64,000 nucleotides of DNA from Pandoraea capi (GCF_902459735.1 NZ_CABPRV010000001.1:124001-188000), one strand, 5' to 3'; shown: positions 1 through 9,350, counted from the first letter of the stretch. The notes: generated by a model from the sequence alone, not told the origin. Program-made: numbers and translations.

Positions 1-299
1 GTCCGATGCGTTTCTTCTTCGACGTGGTCCTGCCGCTGTCGAAGACGAACATCGCGGCGCTGTTCGTCATCACGTTCATCTATGGCTGGAATCAGTACCT
101 GTGGCCGATTCTCGTGACCAATGCGCCGGAAATGACAACGGCCGTCGTGGGCATCAAGAGCATGATCGGCAGCGGTGACACCGCCACCCAATGGCAACTC
201 GTCATGAGCGCTACGCTGCTCGCCATGCTGCCGCCGCTGGCGGTGGTGCTGCTGATGCAACGTTGGTTCGTGCGCGGTCTGGTCGATTCGGAAAAGTAA
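1..299 (+). CDS. ugpE: UgpE, sn-glycerol-3-phosphate ABC transporter permease (3' end only)
   Basis: C-terminal part of an inner-membrane permease of the MalG/UgpE family; the 5' end lies before the window. The frame is open from the first bases. It begins inside the cytoplasmic EAA loop ([12 protein letters not shown]), followed by a membrane segment with [15 protein letters not shown], a short periplasmic stretch, a last membrane segment and the ending RGLVDSEK. As I remember it, E. coli UgpE has a nearly identical ending. The protein would pair with UgpA and be powered by the UgpC ATPase that starts 3 nt downstream, importing glycerol-3-phosphate and glycerophosphodiesters. The operon context (ugpC, ugpQ) supports the call. 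No oddity is visible in the part present. Confidence 0.93.
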   Translation, partial: PMRFFFDVVLPLSKTNIAALFVITFIYGWNQYLWPILVTNAPEMTTAVVGIKSMIGSGDTATQWQLVMSATLLAMLPPLAVVLLMQRWFVRGLVDSEK

Positions 300-301
300 T
301 C

Positions 302-1396
302 ATGGCAAATCTCAAACTCCATAGCGTCAAGAAAACCTACGACCAGAACAACTACGTGCTGCACGGTGTCGACATCGACATCGAAGACGGCGAGTTCGTG
401 GTCATCGTCGGTCCGTCGGGTTGTGGCAAGTCGACGCTGCTGCGCATGGTCGCCGGCCTCGAATCAGTCAGCGAAGGCAGCATCCTCATCGGCTCGCAGG
501 TCGTGAATCAGCTGGAGCCGAAGGATCGCAACATTGCGATGGTGTTCCAGAACTACGCGCTGTATCCGCATATGGACGTGCGTCAGAACATGTCGTACGG
601 CCTGAAGATTCGCGGCATCGACAAGAAGCTCATCGACGAGCGCGTGCTCGCCGCCGCGCGCATTCTGGAACTCGAACCCCTGCTCGCACGCAAGCCGCGC
701 GAACTCTCGGGCGGTCAGCGTCAGCGTGTGGCGATGGGCCGGGCCATCGTGCGCGAACCGGCCGTGTTCCTGTTCGACGAACCGCTCTCGAACCTCGACG
801 CCAAGCTGCGCGTGCAGATGCGTCTGGAAATCCAGCGTCTGCACAAGCGCCTGAAGACCACCAGCCTGTACGTCACGCACGATCAGGTCGAAGCCATGAC
901 GCTGGCCGATCGCGTGATCGTCATGAACAAGGGCTACGCCGAGCAGATCGGCACGCCGACGGACGTGTACGAGCGCCCGGCATCGCTGTTCGTGGCAAGC
1001 TTCATGGGCTCGCCCGCGATGAACCTGCTCAAGGGCCGTGTCGACCCGGAAGGCCGTACGTTCGAGATCGAAGGTGGCCCGGCACTGCGTCTGCCGCCCA
1101 CGAGCATGGCGCACGCCAATCGCGAACTCGTGCTCGGCGTGCGTCCGGAACATCTGGTGCCGGCCGAGCAGCAGAACGGCCTCGGGGCGTTCGCGGCACA
1201 GACCAGCATCCACGTCGATCAACTCGAACTGCTCGGCGCCGACAACCTGCTGCATGGCCGCTGGGGCGAGCAGCAGGTGACGGTGCGTCTGCCGCATGAG
1301 ATGCGACCGGCAGCGGGCACGGTCGTGCCGCTGGCCATCTCGGCCAAGGCGCTGCACCTGTTCGATCCGTCGACCGGCAAGCGAGTCGAAGCATGA
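302..1396 (+). CDS. ugpC: UgpC, ATP-binding subunit of the sn-glycerol-3-phosphate ABC transporter
   Basis: ABC ATPase of 364 residues, the usual size for the UgpC/MalK family. Visible motifs are Walker A (GPSGCGKST, about residues 37-45), Q-loop ([10 protein letters not shown]), signature LSGGQRQR, Walker B with D-loop ([11 protein letters not shown]) and the switch histidine in [11 protein letters not shown]. The C-terminal third is the OB-fold regulatory region typical of MalK-type proteins (GVRPEHL). The open frame extends further upstream, but the ATG at 302 starts the conserved [11 protein letters not shown] and sits just after the ugpE stop. It energises UgpAE. The stop overlaps the ugpQ start (ATGA), so the genes are translationally coupled. 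In E. coli the pho regulon controls ugp; no Pho box can be assessed here because the operon promoter is outside the window. Confidence 0.96.
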   Translation: MANLKLHSVKKTYDQNNYVLHGVDIDIEDGEFVVIVGPSGCGKSTLLRMVAGLESVSEGSILIGSQVVNQLEPKDRNIAMVFQNYALYPHMDVRQNMSYGLKIRGIDKKLIDERVLAAARILELEPLLARKPRELSGGQRQRVAMGRAIVREPAVFLFDEPLSNLDAKLRVQMRLEIQRLHKRLKTTSLYVTHDQVEAMTLADRVIVMNKGYAEQIGTPTDVYERPASLFVASFMGSPAMNLLKGRVDPEGRTFEIEGGPALRLPPTSMAHANRELVLGVRPEHLVPAEQQNGLGAFAAQTSIHVDQLELLGADNLLHGRWGEQQVTVRLPHEMRPAAGTVVPLAISAKALHLFDPSTGKRVEA

Positions 1397-2178
1397 GCGA
1401 CGCTCCCGTACCCTCTCATTTGTGGCGCGACTGGCCGTATCCGCGCATCGTCTCGCATCGCGGCGGCGGCAAGCTCGCACCGGAGAACACGCTGGCGGCG
1501 TTCGAGATGGGCGCGTCGCTCGGCCTGCGCATGGTTGAATTCGACGCCAAACTCTCCGCAGACAACGTCGTCTTTCTGTTGCATGACGATACCGTCGACC
1601 GCACCAGCAATGGTCATGGCGCCGCGGCGCAAATGACCTACGCCGAGATCGAGACGCTCGATGCCGGTAGCTGGTTCGGCGCTGACGGCCGTTTTGCGGG
1701 CCAGGTAATGCCGACACTGGCGCAGGTGGCCGAACGCTGCCTCGCGCTGGGTCTGGCGGCGAACGTCGAAATCAAGCCGTGCCCGGGGCGCGAAGCCGAA
1801 ACGGGCAAGCGGGTGGCCGAGGCGGTCAGAACGCTGTGGGCCGGTCAGGCGCAGCCCCCGCTGCTCTCGTCGTTCTCCTACGAGGCGCTCGAAGCGGCCG
1901 CTGCTGCCGTGCCGGAGTTGCCGCGCGGCATGCTGTACGAGGCGGTGCCGGCTCACTGGCGGGACGATGCCCGCAAGCTCGGCACGGTCACGCTGCATGC
2001 CAGCCACAAGCATCTCGACGGCCCGCAGGTCGCCGAGATCAAGGCCGCAGGCCTGCACATGCTCGTCTACACGGTCAACGAACCGGCGCGGGCACGTGAG
2101 CTGGCCGCGTGGGGCGTTGACGCCATCTGCACCGACCGCATCGATCTGATCGGCGCAGACTTCCTTGCAGACCTCTGA
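1393..2178 (+). CDS. ugpQ: UgpQ, cytoplasmic glycerophosphodiester phosphodiesterase
   Basis: Hydrolyses glycerophosphodiesters to sn-glycerol-3-phosphate plus an alcohol, acting on substrates brought in by Ugp. The 261-residue protein shows the GDPD signature: [13 protein letters not shown] with H22 and R23, then E49 and D51 in MVEFDAKLS, and the second catalytic histidine H64 in [12 protein letters not shown]. It ends with the TIM-barrel strand LVYTVNEP and the DAICTDRID segment. There is no signal peptide, which fits the cytoplasmic UgpQ type rather than periplasmic GlpQ. The start overlaps the ugpC stop by 4 nt. It is the last gene of the operon as seen. Confidence 0.95.
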   Translation: MSDAPVPSHLWRDWPYPRIVSHRGGGKLAPENTLAAFEMGASLGLRMVEFDAKLSADNVVFLLHDDTVDRTSNGHGAAAQMTYAEIETLDAGSWFGADGRFAGQVMPTLAQVAERCLALGLAANVEIKPCPGREAETGKRVAEAVRTLWAGQAQPPLLSSFSYEALEAAAAAVPELPRGMLYEAVPAHWRDDARKLGTVTLHASHKHLDGPQVAEIKAAGLHMLVYTVNEPARARELAAWGVDAICTDRIDLIGADFLADL

Positions 2179-2344
2179 GTCGCAATAAACGGCACTCCGC
2201 GCCCCTGCCGCATGCTGGCGGGGGCGCGCGCAAGGCGGCATAATAGGGCGTTCCCCTCGCCCAGCCCATCCAGCGGCCCGGTGCGCGCGCCGCAGATTTC
2301 TGCAATGCCGTGTGCCGGGCTGGACGAATTCAAGTCAAGCCGCC

Positions 2345-2944
2345 ATGCCGTACATCTATCTCGCTTCGCAAAGCCCCCGCCGTCAGGAACTGTTACAGCA
2401 GCTCGGCGTTCGTTTCGAGCTGCTGTTGCCTCATGCCGACGAGGACGCCGAAGCGCTCGAAGCCGTGCTGCCGGGGGAGCCGCCCGACGATTACGTGCAG
2501 CGCGTCACACGCGCGAAGGCCGAGGCGGCCGTGGCACGCCTGGCGCGCGCCGGGTTGCCCGCCGCACCGATTCTCACGGCCGATACGACCGTTTGTCTCG
2601 ACGGCACCATCCTCGGCAAACCGTTCGACGACGCCGACGCCCGTGCCGTGCTGGCGCGCCTGTCGGGCACCCGCCATCGCGTGCTCACGGCCGTGGCCGT
2701 GTGCGCAGACGGGCAGATCCATCAGGCGGTGAACATCTCGCACGTCTGGTTCCGGCCGCTGCGCCGCGAGGAGATCGAGCGTTACGTCGCGTCGGGCGAG
2801 CCCAAGGGGAAAGCCGGCGCCTATGGCATTCAGGGCAAGGCCGCCGAATTCGTGATGCGCATCGACGGCAGTTATTCCGGCATCATGGGGCTGCCGCTGT
2901 GCGAGACCGCCGCGCTATTGCGTCAGGCGGGCGTCGACTTCTGA
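2345..2944 (+). CDS. maf: Maf-family nucleoside triphosphate pyrophosphatase (YhdE type, dTTP/UTP)
   Basis: House-cleaning enzyme that hydrolyses non-canonical or excess nucleoside triphosphates to the monophosphate and pyrophosphate. The 199-residue product starts [20 protein letters not shown], the Maf substrate-binding signature (SPRR). Further family blocks are [25 protein letters not shown], and [18 protein letters not shown] followed by [13 protein letters not shown]. These blocks match the YhdE (dTTP/UTP) subgroup better than the YceF (m7GTP) subgroup. The frame is open 33 nt further upstream, but the ATG at 2345 gives the family-length protein. It precedes rng by 40 nt; a maf-rng pair is common in beta- and gammaproteobacteria. 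Confidence 0.93.
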   Translation: MPYIYLASQSPRRQELLQQLGVRFELLLPHADEDAEALEAVLPGEPPDDYVQRVTRAKAEAAVARLARAGLPAAPILTADTTVCLDGTILGKPFDDADARAVLARLSGTRHRVLTAVAVCADGQIHQAVNISHVWFRPLRREEIERYVASGEPKGKAGAYGIQGKAAEFVMRIDGSYSGIMGLPLCETAALLRQAGVDF

Positions 2945-2984
2945 CGCCTACCGAATTTGAGCATTCGAGTCTGGTCGACACTAT

Positions 2985-4454
2985 ATGAACGAAGACATTC
3001 TGGTCAACATCACGCCACAGGAAACCCGTGTGGCGCTCATGCAGCTCGGTGCGGTGCAGGAATTGCACATCGAGCGCACGCTCTCGCGCGGTCTGGTCGG
3101 CAACATCTATCTGGGCAAGGTCGTGCGCGTGCTCCCGGGCATGCAGTCGGCCTTCATCGATATCGGGCTTGAGCGTGCTGCGTTCCTGCACGTGGCCGAT
3201 ATCTGGCATCCGCGCACCAGCAACGACACGTCCGTGCCGCATCCGCAGCCGCCCATCGAGAAAACGGTTTTCGAAGGGCAGACGCTGATGGTGCAAGTCA
3301 TCAAGGACCCCATCGGCACGAAGGGCGCGCGCCTGTCGACGCAGGTCAGCATTGCCGGACGCACGCTCGTCTATCTGCCGCAGGAGCCGCATATCGGCAT
3401 CTCGCAGCGCATCGAGAGCGAAGCCGAGCGCGAAGCGCTGCGCAGCAAGATTCAGGCGCTCGTGCCCGCCGACGAAAAGGGCGGCTTCATCGTGCGTACG
3501 ATTGCCGAAGACGCTGCCGACGCCGAGCTGGCCAACGACATCGCCTATCTGCGCAAGTCGTGGCAGACCATTGGCGAGCAAAGCACGCGCGTGCCGGCGC
3601 CCGCCCTGCTGTATCAGGATCTGAACCTCGCGCAGCGCGTGCTGCGCGACTTCGTGCACGAGGAGACGGGCAAGATTCTCGTCGACTCGCGCGAGACGTA
3701 CCAGAAGCTGGCCGAATTCGCGTCCACGTACACGCCGGCCGTACTCGGCAAGCTCACGCATTACACGGGCGAGCGTCCGCTGTTCGATCTGTACAACGTG
3801 GAGACGGAAATCGAGCGGGCGCTGTCGCGTCGCGTCGATCTGAAGTCCGGCGGCTACCTGATGATCGACCAGACCGAAGCGATGACGACCATCGACGTGA
3901 ACACCGGGGGCTACGTCGGGGCACGTAACTTCGACGACACGATCTTCAAGACGAATCTCGAAGCGGCGCTGATGATTGCGCGTCAGTTGCGTCTGCGCAA
4001 TCTGGGCGGGATCATCATCATCGACTTCATCGACATGGAAAGCGCGGAGCATCGCGATTCCGTGCTGGCCGAGTTGAAGAAAGCGCTCGCGCGCGATCGC
4101 ACCCGCATCACCGTGAACGGCTTCTCGCAGCTCGGACTCGTGGAGATGACCCGCAAGCGTACGCGTGAATCGCTGGCGCATGTGCTGTGCGAGCCGTGCG
4201 CCGTGTGTCAGGGCAAGGGACAGGTCAAGACGCCGCGCACGCTTTGCTACGACATTCTGCGGGAGATCCTGCGCGAATCGCGTCAGTTCAATCCGCGCGA
4301 GTTCCGTCTGATTGCCTCGCAGGAAGTCGTGGATCTGTTCCTCGAAGAAGAATCGCAACATCTCGCCATGCTGATCGACTTCATCGGCAAGCCGATCTCA
4401 CTTCAGGTCGAATCGTCGTTCCATCAGGAGCAGTACGACATCATTCTGATGTAA
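2985..4454 (+). CDS. rng: Ribonuclease G
   Basis: Endoribonuclease of the RNase E/G family that matures the 16S rRNA 5' end and takes part in mRNA decay. The 489 residues equal the length of E. coli RNase G. An N-terminal S1-like RNA-binding region (about residues 35-125, with VVRVLPGMQSAFIDIGL and KDPIGTKGARLS) is followed by the 5' sensor/RNase H-like part and the DNase I-like catalytic region with metal-binding aspartates in MTTIDVNTGGYVG and IIIIDFIDM. The zinc-link cysteines are in CEPCAVCQGKG. There is no long acidic C-terminal scaffold, so this is RNase G and not RNase E. No strong ribosome binding site precedes the ATG. Confidence 0.96.
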   Translation: MNEDILVNITPQETRVALMQLGAVQELHIERTLSRGLVGNIYLGKVVRVLPGMQSAFIDIGLERAAFLHVADIWHPRTSNDTSVPHPQPPIEKTVFEGQTLMVQVIKDPIGTKGARLSTQVSIAGRTLVYLPQEPHIGISQRIESEAEREALRSKIQALVPADEKGGFIVRTIAEDAADAELANDIAYLRKSWQTIGEQSTRVPAPALLYQDLNLAQRVLRDFVHEETGKILVDSRETYQKLAEFASTYTPAVLGKLTHYTGERPLFDLYNVETEIERALSRRVDLKSGGYLMIDQTEAMTTIDVNTGGYVGARNFDDTIFKTNLEAALMIARQLRLRNLGGIIIIDFIDMESAEHRDSVLAELKKALARDRTRITVNGFSQLGLVEMTRKRTRESLAHVLCEPCAVCQGKGQVKTPRTLCYDILREILRESRQFNPREFRLIASQEVVDLFLEEESQHLAMLIDFIGKPISLQVESSFHQEQYDIILM

Positions 4455-4471
4455 CCTGCCCCCACCGAAGC

Positions 4472-4497
4472 TGCCCGCCGCACGGCGCTGGCGGGCA
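4472..4497. terminator. Hairpin between convergent rng and the Rid-family gene
   Basis: An 8-bp perfect inverted repeat (TGCCCGCC ... GGCGGGCA) with a 10-nt loop lies just after the rng stop and just before the 3' end of the convergent Rid-family gene. No clear T-run follows on either strand, so an intrinsic terminator role is only plausible. Confidence 0.4.
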
Positions 4498-4545
4498 CTT
4501 CGCCTCGCACTTCTCCTCACACGGTTCTCGCGTGTGACCCGCCGC

Positions 4546-5010
4546 TCAGTCCGAGAGCGCCACCACGATATCGAGTTCGCAACAGGCATTACGCGGCAAC
4601 TGCGCCACGCCGACACTGGTACGCGCATGGGCGCCGCGCTCCGGGCCGAAAATCTCATAGATCAACGACGACGCGCCATCGGCCACAGCGCTTTGCTGAC
4701 TGAATTCGTCGGTGCTGTTCACGTAGACATTCAGTCGCAGGATCCGGTCGATGTGCGTCAGACTGCCCACGGTGTCGCGCAGGGCCGCCAGCGCGCGGAT
4801 CATCGCGGCACGCGCGCCTTCCTGACCTGCCTCGATCGAGACATCGCGCCCCAGCTTACCCGCGACGAGTACCCGGTCGCCCTCTCGCGGCAACTGTCCG
4901 CTGATCCATGCCACGCCTTGATGCACGGTGCCTGTTGCGTACCTGGCGCCGGGGGCGGACGATGCAGGCAACGTGATCGACAGGGCTTGCAGACGCTGTT
5001 CAAGATCCAT
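4546..5010 (-). CDS. RidA/YjgF/YER057c/UK114-family protein
   Basis: A 154-residue cytoplasmic Rid-family protein. RidA proper deaminates reactive enamine/imine intermediates such as 2-aminoacrylate; this one belongs to a longer Rid subgroup whose substrate is not certain. Visible features are the substrate-contacting arginine R130 in ARTSVGVAQLPRNACCE, E145 at the end of that block, and the SLTHIDRILRLNVYVNS segment typical of the trimer interface. A Shine-Dalgarno-like AGGA lies about 6 nt upstream of the ATG. It is divergent from the LysR gene at 5129, so that regulator may control it. I am sure of the family but not of the exact reaction. Confidence 0.88.
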   Translation of the reverse strand: MDLEQRLQALSITLPASSAPGARYATGTVHQGVAWISGQLPREGDRVLVAGKLGRDVSIEAGQEGARAAMIRALAALRDTVGSLTHIDRILRLNVYVNSTDEFSQQSAVADGASSLIYEIFGPERGAHARTSVGVAQLPRNACCELDIVVALSD

Positions 5011-5055
5011 GATGATTCCTTGTCATGATTGAAGAAGATCGGGGAAACGTTGCCC

Positions 5056-5061
5056 TATAAT
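5056..5061. promoter_or_regulatory. TATAAT element in the ridA-family/lysR divergent promoter region
   Basis: A consensus -10 hexamer TATAAT followed by an AT-rich run stands out in the 118-bp divergent region between the Rid-family gene and the LysR gene. The surrounding bases are nearly palindromic, so it could serve either direction. No convincing -35 box was found on either strand. Confidence 0.4.
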
Positions 5062-5128
5062 ATTTTTCGCCTGCGGCCCCCGGCAAAGCATCTTTTCTCA
5101 GGCTAGCCCCAATTCAGCTCATCTCATC

Positions 5129-6043
5129 ATGGTTGCCCGTAAGCTCCCCTCTCTCAATGCCCTGCGTGCCTTCGAGGCCGCCGCGCGGCATTGCAGCTTT
5201 ACGTTGGCAGCGCAGGAACTGCATGTGACGCAGGGCGCGGTCAGCCATCAGATCAAGGCGTTGGAAGAGGCCCTTGGCCGCCCACTGTTCGACCGCCTCG
5301 CCAACCAGCTCAGACTGACGCGACAGGGCCAGACGTATCTCGAAGCGATAGGCGAAGCCTTCGACCGTATCGAGCGCGCAACGGCCGCCTTCGATACGCA
5401 TGCCGCCCGACAACGTCTCGCGATTTCCTGCTCCCCTAACTTCTCGGCCAAATGGCTGGTGCCGCGACTCGGCGACTTCACGCTGCGTCACCCGCAACTC
5501 GAACTGCAACTGGAACAGAGCGAGCGGCACGTCAATTTCGTCGGCGACAACATCGACGCGGCCATCCGCTACGGCGCCGGTCCGTGGCCGGGACTGACCT
5601 GCATGCATCTGACCGACGAATTCCTGTTGCCCGTGTGTGCGCCCGCTCTGGCGGGTGACGGTAGCGAGCCAACGCTCGACGGCATGCCGCTGCTGCACGT
5701 TCACGATCGCAGTGCCTGGGCGCAGTGGTTCGCCGCGCGAGGTCTCACGCCGCCCGAATGGCGCGATGCGCCGGGAATCGTCTTCAACCACGAAAGCGCC
5801 GCCATCGACGCCGCCGTCGCCGGACAGGGCATGGCACTCGCCCGCTGGTCCCTTGTCGCGCTGGCATTGGATCGGGGCCTGCTGAGCGCACCGTTCCCGG
5901 CAGGCGCGCCGCTGGAAAAGTCGTACTGGCTCGTCTATCCGGAAGAGCGGCGCGACGACGACAACATTCTCGCCTTTTCGGACTGGTTGCGAGCCTCATT
6001 CGACGCCGATCAGGAAGTCCGCGCCAAGATAACGTCGGCGTAA
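5129..6043 (+). CDS. LysR-family transcriptional regulator, GcvA-like
   Basis: A 304-residue LysR-type regulator. The N-terminal winged helix-turn-helix runs over about residues 5-65 (LNALRAFEAAARHCSFTLAA, then TQGAVSHQIKALEE). The rest is the periplasmic-binding-protein-like effector domain. The opening LPSLNALRAFEAAARH and the block AISCSPNFSAKWLVPRL are typical of the GcvA subgroup. GcvA controls glycine cleavage in E. coli, but many paralogues in this family have other targets, so no specific role is claimed. The gene is divergent from the Rid-family gene, the usual arrangement for a LysR regulator and its target. Confidence 0.93.
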   Translation: MVARKLPSLNALRAFEAAARHCSFTLAAQELHVTQGAVSHQIKALEEALGRPLFDRLANQLRLTRQGQTYLEAIGEAFDRIERATAAFDTHAARQRLAISCSPNFSAKWLVPRLGDFTLRHPQLELQLEQSERHVNFVGDNIDAAIRYGAGPWPGLTCMHLTDEFLLPVCAPALAGDGSEPTLDGMPLLHVHDRSAWAQWFAARGLTPPEWRDAPGIVFNHESAAIDAAVAGQGMALARWSLVALALDRGLLSAPFPAGAPLEKSYWLVYPEERRDDDNILAFSDWLRASFDADQEVRAKITSA

Positions 6044-6253
6044 GGGTCCAAGGGCACCGGCGATCCCCGAGGCCCCGACCGCCCATCCCTTTTGTGGTGC
6101 ACGGCCGCACCTTTATTGGGAAGCACTCCTTACGAATCGTCCTCCTTCATTCCTTTGATCGGTTTTTCCGGCGAATCACAGCGTGCGAGACGACAGGCCT
6201 GATTCTTGCTCCTGATGCTTAAACACTTAAATAAAATCAAAAGGGGCAAAAGC

Positions 6254-7366
6254 ATGGCGAATCCAAAAGCAATCGTCGAACTCACACATACCGTGCGCAA
6301 GCTCGCCGTCAGCAAGATCGGCGACATCAACGAAATCAATCGGGAGACGACCTTCCTCGCGTTGAACGCACTGATCGAAGCCGCGCGAGCGGGGAATGCG
6401 GGAAAGGGTTTCGCTGTCGTCGCCAATCAGGTCAAACACGTCTCGAAGCGCATCAGCGAAGTCACCGACACCCTCAACAAGGAACTCACCGGCTCACTCA
6501 AGGAGCTCACGGAGCTTGGCGATCTGATGATCGAAAGAATGCGCGGGCTCGACGGTCAGCGCTGCGCCGATCTGGCGCTCAACATGATCGACGTCATCGA
6601 CCGCAACCTGTATGAGCGCTCATGCGACGTGCGCTGGTGGGCGACCGACTCCGCCGTCGTCGACTGCCTGACGAACCCGCATCCGCAAACGGCGTCCCAT
6701 GCGTCGGACCGGCTCGGCGTCATTCTCGACAGCTACACGGTCTACAAGGACCTCTGGGTCGTGGACGCACAGGGCGTGGTCGTGGCGAACGGCCGCCGCT
6801 CGACCTACCCCGTGATCGGCAGCCAGGTCGGCGACGCCCATTGGTTCAAGGCCGCACTCAAGACACGCAGCGGCGCGGACTATGTCGCGAGCGACGTGCA
6901 AACGCTTGCGCACCTCAAGCACGCACAAGTCGCGACATACTCGACAGCCATTCGCGAAGACGGCGCGCCCAACGGCCGCGTGCTCGGCGCACTGGTGATC
7001 TTCTTCGACTGGGCGCCGCAGGCCGAAGCCGTCGTCAAGGGGGTACGTCTGAGCGAGGACGAATGGTCGCGCACGCGCTGCATGATCGTCGACTCCTCGT
7101 TTCGCGTGATTGCCAGCTCCGATGGCCAGGGCGTGCTGGGCGAGACCTTCGCGCTGCGCACCGACGGCGCGTCCACGGGGTTCTATACCGACGCCAGCCA
7201 GACGACCGTCTCGTTCGCCGCGACGCCCGGCTACGAGACCTACAAGGGGCTCGGCTGGTATGGCGTCGTGTGTCAGCGGGCGGTGGCCGATGACGCGGCA
7301 AAGGGGCTGGGGAAGATGCCAGAGGCCGTGCCGATGCCTCAAACGTTGCGTCGCGTAGCGTTCTAA
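6254..7366 (+). CDS. Soluble chemoreceptor-like protein: short MCP signalling motif followed by a Cache-like sensor region
   Basis: A 370-residue protein without any membrane segment. Residues about 22-65 carry the conserved hairpin tip of methyl-accepting chemotaxis proteins (DINEINRETTFLALNALIEA, then RAGNAGKGFAVVANQV), which contacts CheA and CheW. The helical bundle before and after the tip is very short. From about residue 105 to the end the sequence looks like a Cache-type sensor domain (YTVYKDLWVVDAQGVVVANG, then HWFKAALKTRSGADYVASDV). Sensor and signalling parts are therefore in the reverse of the usual order. The ATG at 6254 follows a good AAGGGGC ribosome binding site; an upstream ATG at 6206 is less likely. 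Neighbours do not suggest a ligand. Family confidence is good; function is inferred. Confidence 0.82.
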   Translation: MANPKAIVELTHTVRKLAVSKIGDINEINRETTFLALNALIEAARAGNAGKGFAVVANQVKHVSKRISEVTDTLNKELTGSLKELTELGDLMIERMRGLDGQRCADLALNMIDVIDRNLYERSCDVRWWATDSAVVDCLTNPHPQTASHASDRLGVILDSYTVYKDLWVVDAQGVVVANGRRSTYPVIGSQVGDAHWFKAALKTRSGADYVASDVQTLAHLKHAQVATYSTAIREDGAPNGRVLGALVIFFDWAPQAEAVVKGVRLSEDEWSRTRCMIVDSSFRVIASSDGQGVLGETFALRTDGASTGFYTDASQTTVSFAATPGYETYKGLGWYGVVCQRAVADDAAKGLGKMPEAVPMPQTLRRVAF

Positions 7367-7551
7367 GCGGCTGAGGTATCCCCGTCTCGTCACAGCAAGC
7401 CCGGGATGGGGACTCGGAGAGACGCATCAGGGGGCCGTAGACGTCTGCGGCGGCGAATCCCGGCGTTCGCCCCGAGACAACCGGCGATCCGCTAAATTAG
7501 AATGCGAGATCATTCCGACACAGCGGCGCCTCCCACGCGCGCCCCGACTTC

Positions 7552-8814
7552 ATGCCCTACTTGAACTACGACAATCTGGCGGCATCGAGCGAGGCGCTCG
7601 ATAAACACGCCGTCGCGCGCCATTCGACCTGGGTCAGCATCTGGGTCAACGTCGTGCTCACGACGGCACAGATCGTCATCGGTATTTTCGCGCGTTCACA
7701 GGCACTGATTGCCGACGGCATTCACTCGCTCTCGGACATCGTCTCCGATTTCGTGGTACTCGCCGCCGCCCGTGGCAGCGCCCGCGCGCCCGACGCCGAT
7801 CATCCGTACGGTCATAGCCGTTACGAAAACGCGGCGTCGCTGTTTCTCGGCGTGATTCTGCTGGTCGTCGGCGCCGGCATGTTGTGGCGGGGTATCGAGC
7901 GACTGCTGCACCCGGAGGACATTCCGGAAGTCCACACGATCGCCCTGGTCGTGGCTGTCGTGGTGCTCGTGAGCAAGGAAGGGCTGTTTCGCTATATGCT
8001 GCGCGCCGCGCAGCGCGTGCGCTCCGCGATGCTCGTCGCCAACGCATGGCACGCGCGCTCAGACGCCCTGTCGTCGCTCGTGGTGGCATGCGGCATTCTG
8101 GGTAACCTGGCGGGATATCGCATACTCGACCCGCTCGCCGCCGCACTCGTGGGCCTGATGATCGGGCGCACCGGCTGGAAGTTCGGCTGGAACGCCTTGC
8201 AGGACCTCATCGATCGTGGCGTGGACGATGCCACCACCGTAGCGATCCGCCAGCGGCTGCTCGACACGCCCGGCGTGCGCGCCATCGACATGCTGCGCAC
8301 GCGACGCATGGGCGACGAGATCGTGGTCGACGTCCATATCCTTGTCGACGCCCGTCTGTCCGTCTCCGAAGGGCATTACATCGCCGAACAGGCGCGTGCC
8401 GCCGTCATGAGTGAATCGCAGATTCTGGACGTGCTGGTGCACGTCGATCCGGAGAGCGATACCAAGGGCACCGCCCTGCAACAATGGCCCGCCCGCGCGG
8501 CCGTCGTCGGCGCGGCCGAGCTGCTGTGCCGGGCGAACGCGCTCGCGCTGCATGACGTCAAGCTGCATTACCTCGACAACGAACTGGAAGCCGACGTGAT
8601 CGTCGAGGGATTGAGCGAACCCGCGCGTGCCGAAGGAGTCAGCCGTGCGGGTCTAGTGGATGGCGGCATGGACGCCGCGTCGCAAAACGTAGCAGACGCC
8701 CTCGCCGCGCGCTTCGCCCCGCTGGGCTTGCGCTATGTGCGCGTGCTTCGCGTGATGGGGGAGACGACGGCGACGACGTCCACTGCCGTCAGTCCTCGTG
8801 CCGATAATCCGTGA
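7552..8814 (+). CDS. Cation diffusion facilitator (CDF) metal transporter with extended C terminus
   Basis: Inner-membrane proton/divalent-cation antiporter of the FieF/ZitB family. The six-helix core (about residues 25-215) has the metal-site pairs HxxxD in helix 2 (H58/D62 in ADGIHSLSD) and HxxxD in helix 5 (H167/D171 in NAWHARSDALSS), plus the family motif HPYGHSRYE. A cytoplasmic dimerisation domain follows (about residues 225-300). The protein has 420 residues, about 120 more than FieF, and the extra part (about 315-400) resembles a second, diverged copy of the cytoplasmic domain. A His/Asp helix-2 site is common in zinc exporters, but the metal cannot be fixed from sequence. Its 3' end overlaps the convergent rfbC by 26 bp. 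Confidence 0.9.
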   Translation: MPYLNYDNLAASSEALDKHAVARHSTWVSIWVNVVLTTAQIVIGIFARSQALIADGIHSLSDIVSDFVVLAAARGSARAPDADHPYGHSRYENAASLFLGVILLVVGAGMLWRGIERLLHPEDIPEVHTIALVVAVVVLVSKEGLFRYMLRAAQRVRSAMLVANAWHARSDALSSLVVACGILGNLAGYRILDPLAAALVGLMIGRTGWKFGWNALQDLIDRGVDDATTVAIRQRLLDTPGVRAIDMLRTRRMGDEIVVDVHILVDARLSVSEGHYIAEQARAAVMSESQILDVLVHVDPESDTKGTALQQWPARAAVVGAAELLCRANALALHDVKLHYLDNELEADVIVEGLSEPARAEGVSRAGLVDGGMDAASQNVADALAARFAPLGLRYVRVLRVMGETTATTSTAVSPRADNP

Positions 8815-9337
8815 ACAGCATGCCCTGCCTGTCCTTGTCCGAGACGATCGGCGTGATGCCGTCGAGCGGCCAGGGAATCGCCAGCGTCGGATCGTCCCAG
8901 CGAATGCAGCGCTCGAACTGCGGCGCCCAGTAGTCCGTGGTCTTGTACAGCACTTCGGCCGTCTCCGACGTCACCACGAAACCGTGCGCGAAGCCTGCGG
9001 GAATCCACAGTTGCTTCTTGTTCTCGGCGCTCAGCACTTCTCCGCCCCATTTGCCGAACGTCGGCGAGCCCTGACGAAGATCCACCGCGACGTCATAAAT
9101 CTCACCGCTCAACACTCGCACCAGCTTGCCCTGCGGTTGCCTGACCTGATAGTGCAGGCCTCGCAGCACCCCCCGTACCGAGCTGGACTGATTGTCCTGA
9201 ACGAATGTATGCGTCTGGCCGAGCGCCTCGTTGAAATTACGCTGGTTAAAACTCTCGAAGAAATAGCCTCGGGAGTCACCAAACACCTTGGGCTCGACAA
9301 GCATGACGTCAGGCAGAGCAGTTGCGATCAGTTGCAT
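8789..9337 (-). CDS. rfbC: dTDP-4-dehydrorhamnose 3,5-epimerase
   Basis: Third enzyme of dTDP-L-rhamnose synthesis; it epimerises dTDP-4-keto-6-deoxyglucose at C3 and C5. The 182-residue cupin-fold protein shows the family blocks FGDSRGYFFESFN, VLRGLHYQ with catalytic H62, SGEIYDVAVDLRQGSPTFGKW, WIPAGFAHGF and the ending ISDKD-like segment (PIVSDKD). It is the last gene of the minus-strand rfbB-rfbA-rfbC set, 13 nt after rfbA. No rfbD follows; the convergent CDF gene overlaps its 3' end. Confidence 0.96.
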   Translation of the reverse strand: MQLIATALPDVMLVEPKVFGDSRGYFFESFNQRNFNEALGQTHTFVQDNQSSSVRGVLRGLHYQVRQPQGKLVRVLSGEIYDVAVDLRQGSPTFGKWGGEVLSAENKKQLWIPAGFAHGFVVTSETAEVLYKTTDYWAPQFERCIRWDDPTLAIPWPLDGITPIVSDKDRQGMLFTDYRHED

Positions 9338-9350
9338 GACTCGTTATCCA

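Noticed and set aside
2883-4361. A 492-codon minus-strand frame opposite rng
   Set aside because: Shadow of RNase G with low-complexity composition; rng is certain on the plus strand.
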